Below are positions 19,926 to 29,389 of a stretch of DNA of 64,000 nt, one piece after another. The notes below the pieces were generated by a model that did not search any database, had not been told where the DNA came from, and was given only the letters and a program-made list of their open reading frames with translations. The first letter of the stretch is position 1; the number at the start of each line of letters is the position of its first letter. Location: contig NZ_SRSO01000003.1 of NCBI RefSeq assembly GCF_004791695.1, forward strand, positions 62,001-126,000, written 5' to 3'. The translations under genes and the position numbers were made by a program. This stretch comes from Flavivirga rizhaonensis (lineage in GTDB: Bacteria; Bacteroidota; Bacteroidia; Flavobacteriales; Flavobacteriaceae).

Positions 19926-21359
19926 TTAATTATGGGCTGCCCCATAGAATTTTTCCATATTATATGTAGGAGCACCAACCTTTTTTCTCCAGGAAATCAT
20001 TCTTTTTTTTAATTTCTTTACTATTTTTGGAAATTTTTCTGCAAGATTATATGTTTCTGAAGGATCTTCTTTTAAATTATATAGTTCAAAATGCGCTTTA
20101 TAATTATCTGGCATTTCAAAAAATTGCATCAACTTCCAATCATCTCTAATAATTGTTTGAACACATCTGTTTTTATCAGCAACAGGATATTTTAAATGAA
20201 TGAGAGAAATATATTTTAACCAATTTAAATCCCTGTCTTTTATAGTCGCACGTCTGTCTTTAAGCAGATTTGAAAAATCTATTCCATCAATATTTTTATT
20301 GTGTTTTGCATTACCTTCAACATTTGCCATAGATAATAGTGTTGGGTAGTAATCAAATCCAATAATGCGCTCATGCCTAACACTATTTGTTTTTACTACA
20401 GTAGGCCATTTTACTAATAAGGGCACTCTAATGCCTCCCTCATAAGAAGATCCTTTACCTGCACGCAACGGATAATTATCAGTGATCCCCATCCCTACTT
20501 CACCGCCATTATCACTTGTAAAAACAACTATAGTATTCTCTTCTAACCCATTTTTTTTCAAGGCTTCAAGGACACTTCCAACAGCATCATCCAGATGCTC
20601 TACTAAAGCAGCATATACAGCGTGTTTGTGCTTTGTATTAGGCTTTATTAAAGACTTGTATTTTTTTATTTTCTCTTTTTTTGCCGTTAAAGGTGTGTGA
20701 ACTGCATAAAAAGATAAATTCAAAAAGAAAGGTTTACTACTATCTTGAGAGTCTATAAATTTAACAGCTTCTTCAGCTAAAGCATCCGTTAAATGGTCCC
20801 CTTCTTTTCTGTCTTCTAAATCTGGGATTTTGGATACTCGTTTTTGTTTTTCATTGTTAGATTCATAAGGGTAAAAATAACTGCCTGGACAACAAAATTC
20901 ATTCGAAGCGATATCTACATCAAAACCACGAGTATGGGGATTGTTATCCCCTTTGCCTATATGCCATTTGCCTATGTGAGCCGTATTATAGCCACCATCT
21001 TTAAGCGCTTGAGCTATAGTTACCTCTCCTAAGGGCAATGAATTATCTCCAGAAGCAACTCCATGAAATTTCCCATGACTTACAGCTCCAATTCTTGCAG
21101 GATATTTACCTGTCATTAATGAAAGACGGCTTGGAAGACATGTAGGGTGAGAAGAATAGGCCTGATCAAAATAAACACTTTCTGAAGCCAATTTATCTAT
21201 ATTTGGTGTTAAATGGGAATCACTCCCTGTAAAACCTAAATCGGCAAAACCCAAATCATCTGCAAAAATAAAAACAATGTTGGGGTGTTTAGAATTTTGA
21301 GCATCTATTAGCTCCACCAGAAATAACATTACGAGTATAAACGTATTTCTTTTCTTCAT
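19926..21359 (-). CDS. S1 family sulfatase (sulfatase B)
   Basis: A 477-residue secreted sulfatase with a type I signal peptide (VELIDAQ, cleavage near 20) rather than a lipobox. Metal-site residues are in FADDLGFADLGFTGSD (34-47). The active-site signature is CLPSR at 74-78, with C74 the formylglycine precursor. GKWHIGKGD and FTSDNGGEVG follow. It is a close paralogue of sulfatase C at 39392-40885: both share ADDLGFADLGFTGSD, an EFCCPGSY motif and PLRAGKG/PLRGGKG. A conserved promoter-like block precedes it (21385-21450), so it probably opens the transcript sulfatase B - GH141-like A - FN3. Confidence 0.93.
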   Translation of the reverse strand: MKKRNTFILVMLFLVELIDAQNSKHPNIVFIFADDLGFADLGFTGSDSHLTPNIDKLASESVYFDQAYSSHPTCLPSRLSLMTGKYPARIGAVSHGKFHGVASGDNSLPLGEVTIAQALKDGGYNTAHIGKWHIGKGDNNPHTRGFDVDIASNEFCCPGSYFYPYESNNEKQKRVSKIPDLEDRKEGDHLTDALAEEAVKFIDSQDSSKPFFLNLSFYAVHTPLTAKKEKIKKYKSLIKPNTKHKHAVYAALVEHLDDAVGSVLEALKKNGLEENTIVVFTSDNGGEVGMGITDNYPLRAGKGSSYEGGIRVPLLVKWPTVVKTNSVRHERIIGFDYYPTLLSMANVEGNAKHNKNIDGIDFSNLLKDRRATIKDRDLNWLKYISLIHLKYPVADKNRCVQTIIRDDWKLMQFFEMPDNYKAHFELYNLKEDPSETYNLAEKFPKIVKKLKKRMISWRKKVGAPTYNMEKFYGAAHN

Positions 21360-21380
21360 AGATTCAACTTATAATTTATA

Positions 21381-21450
21381 TACTCAAAACTAATTGTTAT
21401 TCTCTTTTTTTATGTAGACATATCTGTCTCTATAGGAAGTCAAATTGTTC
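21381..21450 (-). promoter_or_regulatory. Putative promoter with TAnnTTTG box and operator-like inverted repeat (copy 1)
   Basis: On the minus strand TAGTTTTG (21385-21392) fits the Bacteroidota -7 consensus TAnnTTTG and lies 26 bp upstream of the sulfatase B start. No clear TTG -33 box is visible. Upstream, AGACA-TATC-TGTCT (21416-21429) is a perfect 5-bp inverted repeat. The whole 70-bp block recurs with few changes at 29508-29576, which argues that it is functional or recently duplicated. Confidence 0.5.
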
Positions 21451-21680
21451 TTACTTTATTATTTTACAAACCTAAACGTTTTGTTTTCTTAACATAAACC
21501 GTTTATCTATCTAATACGTAAATACTTTTTTGTTTACTTCTTAACATTATTTTTAAACACTACATCTTGGTATCTAAAAAAGCTATTTGTTTCAGATAAG
21601 TTTATTTGTGAATTTTTGATGACACTAAATCGTAGAAATAAAACGAGCTTAAAGCAAGGAAATTGGAATGAATTTTTCTT

Positions 21681-22155
21681 AACCTATTCAATGCTTTCCC
21701 ATTCGTGTTTTCAATTCTTGTAATGGTTTTATCCATTTTTCAGGAATTTTTCCAATTCTATCAGAAGGAACATTTAACAGGAAATTAACTCGATTATCTA
21801 AACATGCTTAAGGTTTTGTGACTAGTTCTCTTTCATTGGTTTCAATTTATCATCATCATTCCAAAACCATTCATTTCCTATGGCATGTTTGATTCTACCG
21901 GAACATAATACGCTTTTCCAGAGATATTTAATATCGAAGTGTATTTTTCTTCTGGTGATATCAATCCAAAACTGGGTTAATGGACTATATTTCTCTAGGA
22001 GTTCCCTATTTGAGCAGTCATAAAATTTTGATATAAATGAGATGTAAATGGCACTCCTTTAGCTGTATTAGCTTCAGTAAGAATACTCAAAGTGCCATTA
22101 TAATTTTCACTTTAATCCGGCGTTAGACTCACAAAAATATGATAATTATCCCAAG
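21681..22155 (-). pseudogene. Decayed GH29 fucosidase fragment
   Basis: This stretch in the 868-bp gap matches the intact GH29 gene at 29863-30981 almost continuously along its 3' half, for example GAGATATTTAATATCGAAGT at 21921 and 30101. Compared with the intact copy, Gln is changed to a TAA stop at 21808-21810 (minus strand). There is also a deletion of about 170 bp joining the sequences equivalent to 30140 and 30309, plus small frameshifting gaps. The region encoding the N-terminal half is missing. No functional product is expected. Flanking bases 21451-21680 and 22156-22227 hold nothing recognisable. Confidence 0.85.
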
Positions 22156-22227
22156 ATAAAAAAGTTACATTTTAAAGAACTTTTATTATTCCTCTTAAAT
22201 GATTTCCCATCTGTCTCTGTACAAAAA

Positions 22228-24627
22228 TTATTTTAAATAACTTGGTTTCGGGTATCGAGCATTCACAACTTCTGCACTATAACGACCTCCTTTTTCATTT
22301 TTAAATCTCTTATATACGGCACTACGGTACTCCCTTTTATTTGGTGTTTTTGTTCTAAAATCATCGTTAACAAGTCCGATTTTTTCAAACGGAATTGGCT
22401 TAAAATCTACCATGGGTTTAAAACTTTTTTTGAAACGAAAATCAAGTGCTTCTACATCTACAAAAGCGTCAAGTGCAATCTGCTCAGGCAATTCAAAATG
22501 TCCTTCTTTTGGCAAATCTATAAAACGACCAACCTCCTTACTTTCCATCCCTTCAACTGTCCCTGAGCCACCATGGATATGAAAAGGTTCCCTAACTTTA
22601 TAAATATAGTTGAGATCAACATTTCCAAATGTCTGTGCCCAAGGGTTTATTTCTATCATGGCTTTTAATTCTGGAAAAGCATCTTTCCAGGGATTCTTCA
22701 TCCAGGCCTTTTCTCCTATCACATTTTCAGTGATGTAGAGATAATCTCCTTTATCACCTTTAGGTAAATCTCGTCCAAAACGAGAAAGATCATCCCATTT
22801 TTTCTGAATACCTTCTTGCTCAATTGGCTTTTTTAGTGTCCACCATAAAACATTACAATCTAAAGTAATATTATTTTGAAAATCGTTGAGAGGCCCATCA
22901 AATTGTGCACTTGCCCTACCTGGACGATAAAATACATTTCCATATAATTTAAGTCCTGCTCCATTATCATCGTTTCTAAATGCTGCAACCGGGTGTCCAC
23001 CTGGTTCAATCAAGTGATGTACAAAATTGTACCGTACAACATTATTCATAGTATACCACTGCGCACCACAATAAGCGACATTAAAATCGCCCATTTCGTA
23101 ACCAATGTTATAAAATTCGTTATATTCCATCAATAAATTAACGGTCTTATACATAACGGCTCCATTCATACTATGCAATAGGTTATTAGCAAAATAAAGC
23201 CCTACACCATTTAATGAAACAACTCCATAACCTCTTAAGCGGCAATCTCTAATTACATTGTTTGTTGCAAAATTATAAGAATGCTCAAGAGAAGCAAAAT
23301 CACCTCCCTTTATGCTAAAAGCTGAATATAAATTATAAAAGTCACATCCTGTAATTCCGTTATATTTACCTCCGTCAATTTCAACCCCCTTACCAGCACC
23401 ATTTCTCACAATGCTTCCTGCCAAAATATTATATTTACCTCCTGAAATTATAAACGCTATATCTCCGGTATTTTCAATAATAAAATCACGAAAAGTAACA
23501 TATGAGGTATTCTCTAATTTAACAAGCGGATGCTTTTTACTTTTATCGATCGATGCTTTTTGATTTCCAATAACTGTTAAATTTGATTTACCTGCCTCAA
23601 ACCCTTCTATTGGCCAAACATAAAGGCGTTGTTCCTTTTTATCATAATACCATTCTCCAGGCTCATCAAGTTCTGCAAGCACATTAAAAAGGCGAACACG
23701 ACGTGGTATAGACTTTATTTTGTCTACAATACCATATCGAGTATGATGTAATAGTTTAATCTGGCTTGACTCAATTTTACCAATAGATTCATCTTGAAAA
23801 TACCAATCGTTATGAAAATATCCTTGCGCTTGTATATCTCCTGTGCGTTCAAACTCTTCCTGTATAGCTGATGAAAGTTCTTCTTTTAATATGAATTTAC
23901 CACCAGTTGGGTTTTCTTCACTATAAGGCATCGGTTTTTCACCTGGTTTTAGCCAACGTGTTGTTGGACCTTCATCAATAATTTTATCGATATGGTTGTA
24001 TCCGCGATTGGGCCATTGTGCTAATTGAAGCATATGCCCATCCATAGCAATCTGCCCATATTTTCCTTCTCCGGGAAAGTATTGAGAAAGATCATCGGAA
24101 GACAAATCTATACTCATGACCTTACCGCGAGCTTTTACATGTAAGCGGTTAAGTAATTCTTTCTTATCAACTAATCTAAAACGTTCTGTATCAATCTCAA
24201 TACCATCAGTTAAAATTACTTTACCATTTTCTGCGGCTCGATATACAATGGGAGCTTGAAACGTTCCTCCATCTTCTGATGTAAGTGAAATAGTCTCACT
24301 AATTGAATATGTTCCATTAAGTAATATAACATGTATGCCTCCTTTTGGTAAACCTGAAGACTCTTTTAATTTCCTTATGGCATCTCTAGCTGACTCTATA
24401 CTTTTAAAAGGTGATTTTTTAGTGCCTTTATTTTTATTGGATCCATCAACAGACACATAAAACCTTTTCCCTGGTTTAGTAATTGGTGCTAGCTGATTTT
24501 CAGTATACTTATCACTGTACTCATTAAAAGAATGAATGGGTTGTTTAATCCTTTGAGCTTCTAAAACATAAGGAGCTAAGAATATAATAGCTATTAAAAT
24601 AAAGTAATTATACTTTTGTACTTTCAT
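22228..24627 (-). CDS. GH141-like beta-helix enzyme (paralogue B)
   Basis: A 799-residue secreted protein with a type I signal (LAPYVLEAQ, about 1-24) and no T9SS or lipid anchor, so it is probably periplasmic. FYVSVDGSNKNKGTKKSPFKSI near 55-76 opens the beta-helix, and LDEPGEWYYD is present near 323-332. The active-site region has YEMGDFNVAYCGA near 512 and FRNDDNGAG near 552, keeping the two aspartates but not the GDGGA form. It ends with a short PYL tail. Its closest relative here is the 1159-residue protein (shared RWLKPGEKPMPYS / RFLKPGESPPPYS). Likely an exo-acting glycosidase on fucosylated or related units. Confidence 0.78.
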   Translation of the reverse strand: MKVQKYNYFILIAIIFLAPYVLEAQRIKQPIHSFNEYSDKYTENQLAPITKPGKRFYVSVDGSNKNKGTKKSPFKSIESARDAIRKLKESSGLPKGGIHVILLNGTYSISETISLTSEDGGTFQAPIVYRAAENGKVILTDGIEIDTERFRLVDKKELLNRLHVKARGKVMSIDLSSDDLSQYFPGEGKYGQIAMDGHMLQLAQWPNRGYNHIDKIIDEGPTTRWLKPGEKPMPYSEENPTGGKFILKEELSSAIQEEFERTGDIQAQGYFHNDWYFQDESIGKIESSQIKLLHHTRYGIVDKIKSIPRRVRLFNVLAELDEPGEWYYDKKEQRLYVWPIEGFEAGKSNLTVIGNQKASIDKSKKHPLVKLENTSYVTFRDFIIENTGDIAFIISGGKYNILAGSIVRNGAGKGVEIDGGKYNGITGCDFYNLYSAFSIKGGDFASLEHSYNFATNNVIRDCRLRGYGVVSLNGVGLYFANNLLHSMNGAVMYKTVNLLMEYNEFYNIGYEMGDFNVAYCGAQWYTMNNVVRYNFVHHLIEPGGHPVAAFRNDDNGAGLKLYGNVFYRPGRASAQFDGPLNDFQNNITLDCNVLWWTLKKPIEQEGIQKKWDDLSRFGRDLPKGDKGDYLYITENVIGEKAWMKNPWKDAFPELKAMIEINPWAQTFGNVDLNYIYKVREPFHIHGGSGTVEGMESKEVGRFIDLPKEGHFELPEQIALDAFVDVEALDFRFKKSFKPMVDFKPIPFEKIGLVNDDFRTKTPNKREYRSAVYKRFKNEKGGRYSAEVVNARYPKPSYLK

Positions 24628-24831
24628 TTTTATGTTTTTATATTTTTTTAGTTTAATTATTAGATTTCTTTTTTAAACTCATCTACATACAATCCTGATT
24701 TTATCAAAAGAAATCATACTTTCAATGTTTTTTATAAACTTTTTGAATAAAAATTTCTTAAAACCGACTATCCCCGAGACAAACCATAGGGGTATTTCGC
24801 CAGTTTCATACCCAATCAAGTTGAGCACAGG
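24628..24831. other. Intergenic region, upstream part
   Basis: This spacer separates the GH141-like B start from the hairpin-rich element. It is AT-rich and contains no convincing gene. The plus-strand frame at 24725-24961 runs through hairpins and is not credible. Confidence 0.4.
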
Positions 24832-24959
24832 TTTTGACCTCTGGGTCAAAAATCGAAATTTTGTATTTTACCTCACCCAGAACTGCCAAAAAAGCAGTTC
24901 TGACCTCTCCGAAGGAAAGGTGAAGAGGAACCCCCGACCCAAGGGTCGGAGAATTTTTT
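24832..24959. repeat. Hairpin-rich intergenic element with possible terminator
   Basis: Four successive inverted repeats lie in 118 bp: TTTTGACC/GGTCAAAA (24832-24851), AGAACTGC/GCAGTTCT (24879-24901), CCTCT/AGAGG enclosing CC-GAA-GG (24904-24928) and CCGACCC-AA-GGGTCGG (24934-24949), followed by a T6 run (24954-24959). G+C is clearly above the surroundings. It ends 7 bp from the edge of the 1.4-kb duplicated block. Similar hairpin-rich intergenic elements are, as I recall, dispersed in flavobacterial genomes; that point is from memory. Confidence 0.55.
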
Positions 24960-24965
24960 GATTTA

Positions 24966-26371
24966 ATACTTACTCTGTTTTAAAACTCCAAATCTGGCCT
25001 AATGTTACGCCTCCTTTATCATCTTTTGCTACTACTTTCCAATAATAGGTTGTGTTCGCTGCTAATGAAGAGGCTACATAGCTTTTTTCTGTATGGCTTG
25101 TGACTGCTGTGGTAACTGGAGGATTGTTAGTATCCAAATATACATCAAAGACCAAGGCATCGTTATCTACGTCTGTAGCTCCCCAAGATAATGACACGGA
25201 ATTACCTTGAGTCGTTGAACCTAAAGAAGGCTGAATAAGTTTAGGTGAAAATGGTAAATGATTTTCTTCGCCTATACCCTCTGTATAAAGTTGAAAAATC
25301 GATGAGAATTCACTAGAGGCGTTCTTACTGTCGTTTGCTTTTACTCGCCAATAATATGCCACTGCTTTATCTAATAAAACGGTTTTAGTTGTAGAAGTTA
25401 AATTCGAAAAGCTATGGGTTATTTGAGTGAACTCAATATTCTTTGAGATCTCTATGGTATATTTTACCGCATCTCCATCTGGATCTGTTGAAGCTTCCCA
25501 ATTAAAAACAAGATTGTTGTCTATACATAACAGATTATCTGTGGGATCTGTTAAAGTAGGTGTTGTTGGCACTTTATTTCCACTTGGGTCTGGATCAGGG
25601 TCTGGATTTGGTGCTGGATCGTCACCACCTCCGCTACATGAAACAATTGCTATACTAGCTGCTATAAGTAATAAATATTTTTTCATTATTTCTTCATTAT
25701 TTTAAGAACCTTAGGTTTCTTGTCCAATTGAACAACTGCAAAATATATGCCTGCCGGTTTATTGTTTATATCTAATTGAATTTTCCCATTGTTTACTTTA
25801 TAAGTCTTTGTTGAAATTAACTGCGAGTACACATTGTATAGTTCTACGGTTACATCCTTTAGGGGGATAGATAACTCTATTTCGAAATCTCCGTTGGTTG
25901 GATTCGGGCTTACTGTAACTATACCGTCCATGGTTTTCGTTAAAGCACCTTCACAGGCTACGCTTGTTTTAACTTCTATTGAGTCGCCATAATTGGCCAC
26001 TACTGAAAATGATTTTGATGAGGTCTGTAAAACCATTTCACCATTTACCGACACATCAAAAGGTGCCGTTCCATCGGTTATATCTATAGCCACCTTGTTT
26101 GATTTTATGCTTGTTTTTCCTGTAACACTTGTACCTTCTTCTATTTGCAAACTATAACATTGTTCTACACTAGTAGCTGTGTTGGTGATACATAAATCAT
26201 AAGTTCCCGGTGCTATATCCTCTATTGTCCATTCATTAGTGAAATTAATATCTGCTCCTCCATTAAAGTTGGCTACATAACTTCCAACATTTTTTGCTAC
26301 GATCTTTATTTGTCCGTTATCCTCATCCGGACAGGTCTCTCCTGTTGTCTTAATAGTATAACTGTCATCAC
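24966..26371. repeat. 1.4-kb duplicated block, copy 2
   Basis: The second copy of the block at 16210-17615, at constant offset 8,756. It contains the whole FN3 lipoprotein gene plus the 3' end of the upstream T9SS gene. Substitutions concentrate in the Pro-rich linker of the lipoprotein and in a few positions of the T9SS module. Immediately beyond 26371 the two proteins become unrelated (CBM6 here, beta-helix end in copy 1). Confidence 0.93.
24970..25686 (-). CDS. Lipoprotein with two fibronectin type III-like domains (copy 2)
   Basis: A 238-residue near-identical twin of the lipoprotein at 16214-16930. It has the lipoprotein cysteine C17 (IVSCSGGG), a linker with alternating Pro-Asp pairs that differs from copy 1, and two FN3-like repeats whose sequence is nearly unchanged (VVAKDDKGGVTLGQ versus VLARDDKGGVTIGQ). 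Its ATG again overlaps the stop of the upstream T9SS gene by one base. It is probably a surface-anchored partner of the secreted GH141-like enzyme. No catalytic residues can be recognised. Confidence 0.85.
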   Translation of the reverse strand: MKKYLLLIAASIAIVSCSGGGDDPAPNPDPDPDPSGNKVPTTPTLTDPTDNLLCIDNNLVFNWEASTDPDGDAVKYTIEISKNIEFTQITHSFSNLTSTTKTVLLDKAVAYYWRVKANDSKNASSEFSSIFQLYTEGIGEENHLPFSPKLIQPSLGSTTQGNSVSLSWGATDVDNDALVFDVYLDTNNPPVTTAVTSHTEKSYVASSLAANTTYYWKVVAKDDKGGVTLGQIWSFKTE

Positions 26372-29165
26372 TAACATCTGATTTTCTTGTTAGTTTTATC
26401 CAATTAATATTAAAGCCTCCTTTTTCAGCATAAAAACGCATCACATACTTTCCTGCATCTAGAGAAATATTTTCGCTAACGGTAGTCCAATTTTGCAATC
26501 CTCCTGTAGACGGAACAGCTATAGCTCCCGTTTTATCGATACTATCAAACATAATTAAAAATTGCCCCGTAGCATTAGAAGAGGCTACTCTTGCCTCCAA
26601 CTCATACTCATCTGTACTTTCTACACTTACTGTATAATCCATCCATTCACCATCATTAATATATCCAACATGGTATGTTCCATTAGTATCAGAAGTATTT
26701 TCTATATCAACTGCGTTAGAGCGGTACTGACCGCCTTTATTTGCCTCATCAACATCATAAAAAGCAACGCCATTACATCCTTCATCATAGCTTTCTGCTT
26801 CAATAATTCCTGGTATTTTATTTTTAGACGAAGTTAACACCTCAAAATACGCAGGATCGGGATAACGAAGGTTTATTTTTGCCAAATCTAAGGCACCTCC
26901 TGTTGATGGAACATTGTTATATTTTGTTAACACTTTATTTCTGTATTCGCTTTTATCAGGTGTTGTTTTCCTATAAGAATCAATCACCAAACCTACTCTT
27001 TCAAAATCCCATTTTTCAAAGCCACTCATTGGTGTAAAAGAACTTTTAAATCTAAAATCTAAGGCTGAAGGGTTTTCAAAAGCATCATTAGGATTAAAAG
27101 CAACAGGAGCCTCTATTTCAGCAGTAGTAGGCATATTATTAATAATATCTCCTATTGTTTTATTCGGATTATGACCATGATAGTTTACATATGGAATTTT
27201 ACCTCCTGAAATATAATTATTTTTTAATGTAGAATATGACTGCGTCCATGGATGAGATTCAGGATCGGTTAAATCGAATATTTTAGAAAAATTTGGGTAT
27301 TTAGCTATCCATATATTATTATTTTTCCATCCCTCTGTTCCAAATACAAGCTCTGCTCTTCCTAAGTAATTATTTTTTTCATTTACCGATAGTGTTCCTG
27401 CAGCAATCTCTTGCTGCATACGTTCATGTTCTTCTACAAAATTTATAAGGTTTTGTTCTTTAGATATTGCCTCATAAGGACTTTGAAAAGTACTCCATAT
27501 AAATTGAATATCTATACCCACATTTCCTTCCACATGAACATCTGGTCCCGAGCCATCTGCGCCACCTCTTCCTGTTTTATAAAAAATATTATTATTCATT
27601 GATAAACCTGAACAACCGTCATCTCCACGAACGGCTGTAATAGGATGCGCACCTGGTGTTTCTGGAAAATGGTGAAAAAAATTATATTGTACTTTATTAC
27701 CGAAATAAGAGAGGTTTCCACCAAAATAAATGGAATTCCAATCTCCCATAGCAAAACCAGAATTGTAAATCTCATTATATTCAATCACGTGATCATTTCC
27801 ATTAAAGGAAAGACCTCCATTAACATTATGGATTAAATTATTTGCAAAATAGCCTCCTATCCCTCCAAAACCAACTAAACCGTAACCTTTAATACTGCAA
27901 TTATAAATATGGTTATTAGTAGCTACATTATGTTCCTCTATTAAATTAAGAAAATTTTCCTCTCGCCCATCAATTGCGAAAGCATTAAAAAGGTCGAAGA
28001 AATTGCATCCATTAATAGTAGCATGCATATTCCTTTTAAGGTTTACTCCTCGACCATTTTGTGATGAAGAAAAACTACACCCTTTTATAGAAATATATTC
28101 TGAATTATTAATATCAATAGCAGCAAAACCAAAACCGCTAAAATTTATTTTTTCAAAATTGATGTGTTTTACATTACTCCCTTTAAATAAAGTAATATTA
28201 TTTACTTGTACTATAGGAGTATTTTCATTTATAGGTTGTATTGGCCAAATAAAGAATAGTTTACTTTTTTTATCATAATACCATTCACCTGGCATATCTA
28301 ATTGTGATATGGCATTGAATAATTTAAATCGACGAGGTAAAGTATGCTCATCTCTCACTCCATATCGGGTATGTTTAAGGAGTTGCATTTCTTTAGTATC
28401 CACATTTACACGTGCTAAAAAATTACGGTCGTAATACCAATCGTTAGTAAAATAGCCTTCCAATGCAATATCTTCAGAATTTTGTAAATCCTCATTCAAT
28501 AAAGTTAAATCCATTGCACAGCTATTTTCCATAATAAATTTACCTCCTGAAGGGCTTTCAAAACTATATGGAGGTGGAGATTCTCCTGGTTTTAAAAACC
28601 TTGTAAACGGTCCTTCTTCTACAATGGTTTCCATATAACCAAATCCTTTATTAGGCCATTGTGCTACAGGAAGAGAATAACCATTCCATGAAATAACCCC
28701 GTATTTCCCTTCATCAAGATTCTGAAAAAAGTTTGATCCAGATAGATTTGCTACATATATTTCACTCTGTGAATTAACAGGTACTTTACTTATTACTTGG
28801 GAAGACATCTCTTCCAACTTCTTAAAAGATTCAAAAGGAATTACAGTGTTAGAACTAAATGTGACTTTTTCATCTTGATAAGCTTTTATTATTAATGGAT
28901 TATTCAATTCTCCCGAATGATCACTATTTAATTCAATACTTTTATCAAAGTTATAAGTACCAGCTCTAAAGTTAATCTCTCTTATCGAATTGTTAGAAGC
29001 AACTTCTCCAAATGCCTTTTCTAATGTTTTATATGGTGAAGATATGCTTCCCGAATTTGAATCGTTTCCATTTGGGCTTACATAAATAACTTGCCCTAAA
29101 GCAGTTTTACAATAACTCATAGCCATCATAACTACTATAAACATGCAATATTTAAATTTTTTCAT
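25686..29165 (-). CDS. GH141-like beta-helix enzyme with CBM6 and T9SS sorting domain (paralogue C)
   Basis: An 1159-residue multidomain secreted protein. Its parts are an N-terminal signal (ALGQVIYVS, about 1-25), a right-handed beta-helix at about 25-770 with LDMPGEWYYD, a CBM6 at about 784-927 (IEAESYDEG start, GYINDGEWMDYTV, FNINWIKL end), and a 227-residue module with a T9SS type A sorting signal to the C-terminus. Active-site aspartates appear in FAMGDWNSIYFGG near 473 and VRGDDGCSG near 515. CBM6 typically binds xylan or other beta-glycan chain ends. T9SS sorting means export across the outer membrane, so this enzyme probably attacks large polymer chains outside the cell. Confidence 0.8.
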   Translation of the reverse strand: MKKFKYCMFIVVMMAMSYCKTALGQVIYVSPNGNDSNSGSISSPYKTLEKAFGEVASNNSIREINFRAGTYNFDKSIELNSDHSGELNNPLIIKAYQDEKVTFSSNTVIPFESFKKLEEMSSQVISKVPVNSQSEIYVANLSGSNFFQNLDEGKYGVISWNGYSLPVAQWPNKGFGYMETIVEEGPFTRFLKPGESPPPYSFESPSGGKFIMENSCAMDLTLLNEDLQNSEDIALEGYFTNDWYYDRNFLARVNVDTKEMQLLKHTRYGVRDEHTLPRRFKLFNAISQLDMPGEWYYDKKSKLFFIWPIQPINENTPIVQVNNITLFKGSNVKHINFEKINFSGFGFAAIDINNSEYISIKGCSFSSSQNGRGVNLKRNMHATINGCNFFDLFNAFAIDGREENFLNLIEEHNVATNNHIYNCSIKGYGLVGFGGIGGYFANNLIHNVNGGLSFNGNDHVIEYNEIYNSGFAMGDWNSIYFGGNLSYFGNKVQYNFFHHFPETPGAHPITAVRGDDGCSGLSMNNNIFYKTGRGGADGSGPDVHVEGNVGIDIQFIWSTFQSPYEAISKEQNLINFVEEHERMQQEIAAGTLSVNEKNNYLGRAELVFGTEGWKNNNIWIAKYPNFSKIFDLTDPESHPWTQSYSTLKNNYISGGKIPYVNYHGHNPNKTIGDIINNMPTTAEIEAPVAFNPNDAFENPSALDFRFKSSFTPMSGFEKWDFERVGLVIDSYRKTTPDKSEYRNKVLTKYNNVPSTGGALDLAKINLRYPDPAYFEVLTSSKNKIPGIIEAESYDEGCNGVAFYDVDEANKGGQYRSNAVDIENTSDTNGTYHVGYINDGEWMDYTVSVESTDEYELEARVASSNATGQFLIMFDSIDKTGAIAVPSTGGLQNWTTVSENISLDAGKYVMRFYAEKGGFNINWIKLTRKSDVSDDSYTIKTTGETCPDEDNGQIKIVAKNVGSYVANFNGGADINFTNEWTIEDIAPGTYDLCITNTATSVEQCYSLQIEEGTSVTGKTSIKSNKVAIDITDGTAPFDVSVNGEMVLQTSSKSFSVVANYGDSIEVKTSVACEGALTKTMDGIVTVSPNPTNGDFEIELSIPLKDVTVELYNVYSQLISTKTYKVNNGKIQLDINNKPAGIYFAVVQLDKKPKVLKIMKK

Positions 29166-29389
29166 AGTTTTTTAATATTTACTTTTCTTTCGTCTCTTAA
29201 TTTCATTAATGATTTTATTCATTATTTTGGAATTTATTCTATTAAATCTAGGTACATTTAACACAAAGATTCGCTTTGTAAAACAGACTTAAAACTTCAA
29301 TATTCCATTGACAAACATTTGTTGTTTGCTATTTCTTTATCTCAAAACCCCGCTAGCACTAACTGAACTAATTGGGATCTCTTGTTTAA

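Noticed and set aside
24725..24961. 78-codon plus-strand frame before the FN3 lipoprotein end
   Set aside because: It runs through four non-coding hairpins and has no start context or family signal.
16210..26371. Insertion sequence or transposon as cause of the duplicated block
   Set aside because: No transposase frame, terminal inverted repeats or target-site duplication could be found at either edge.
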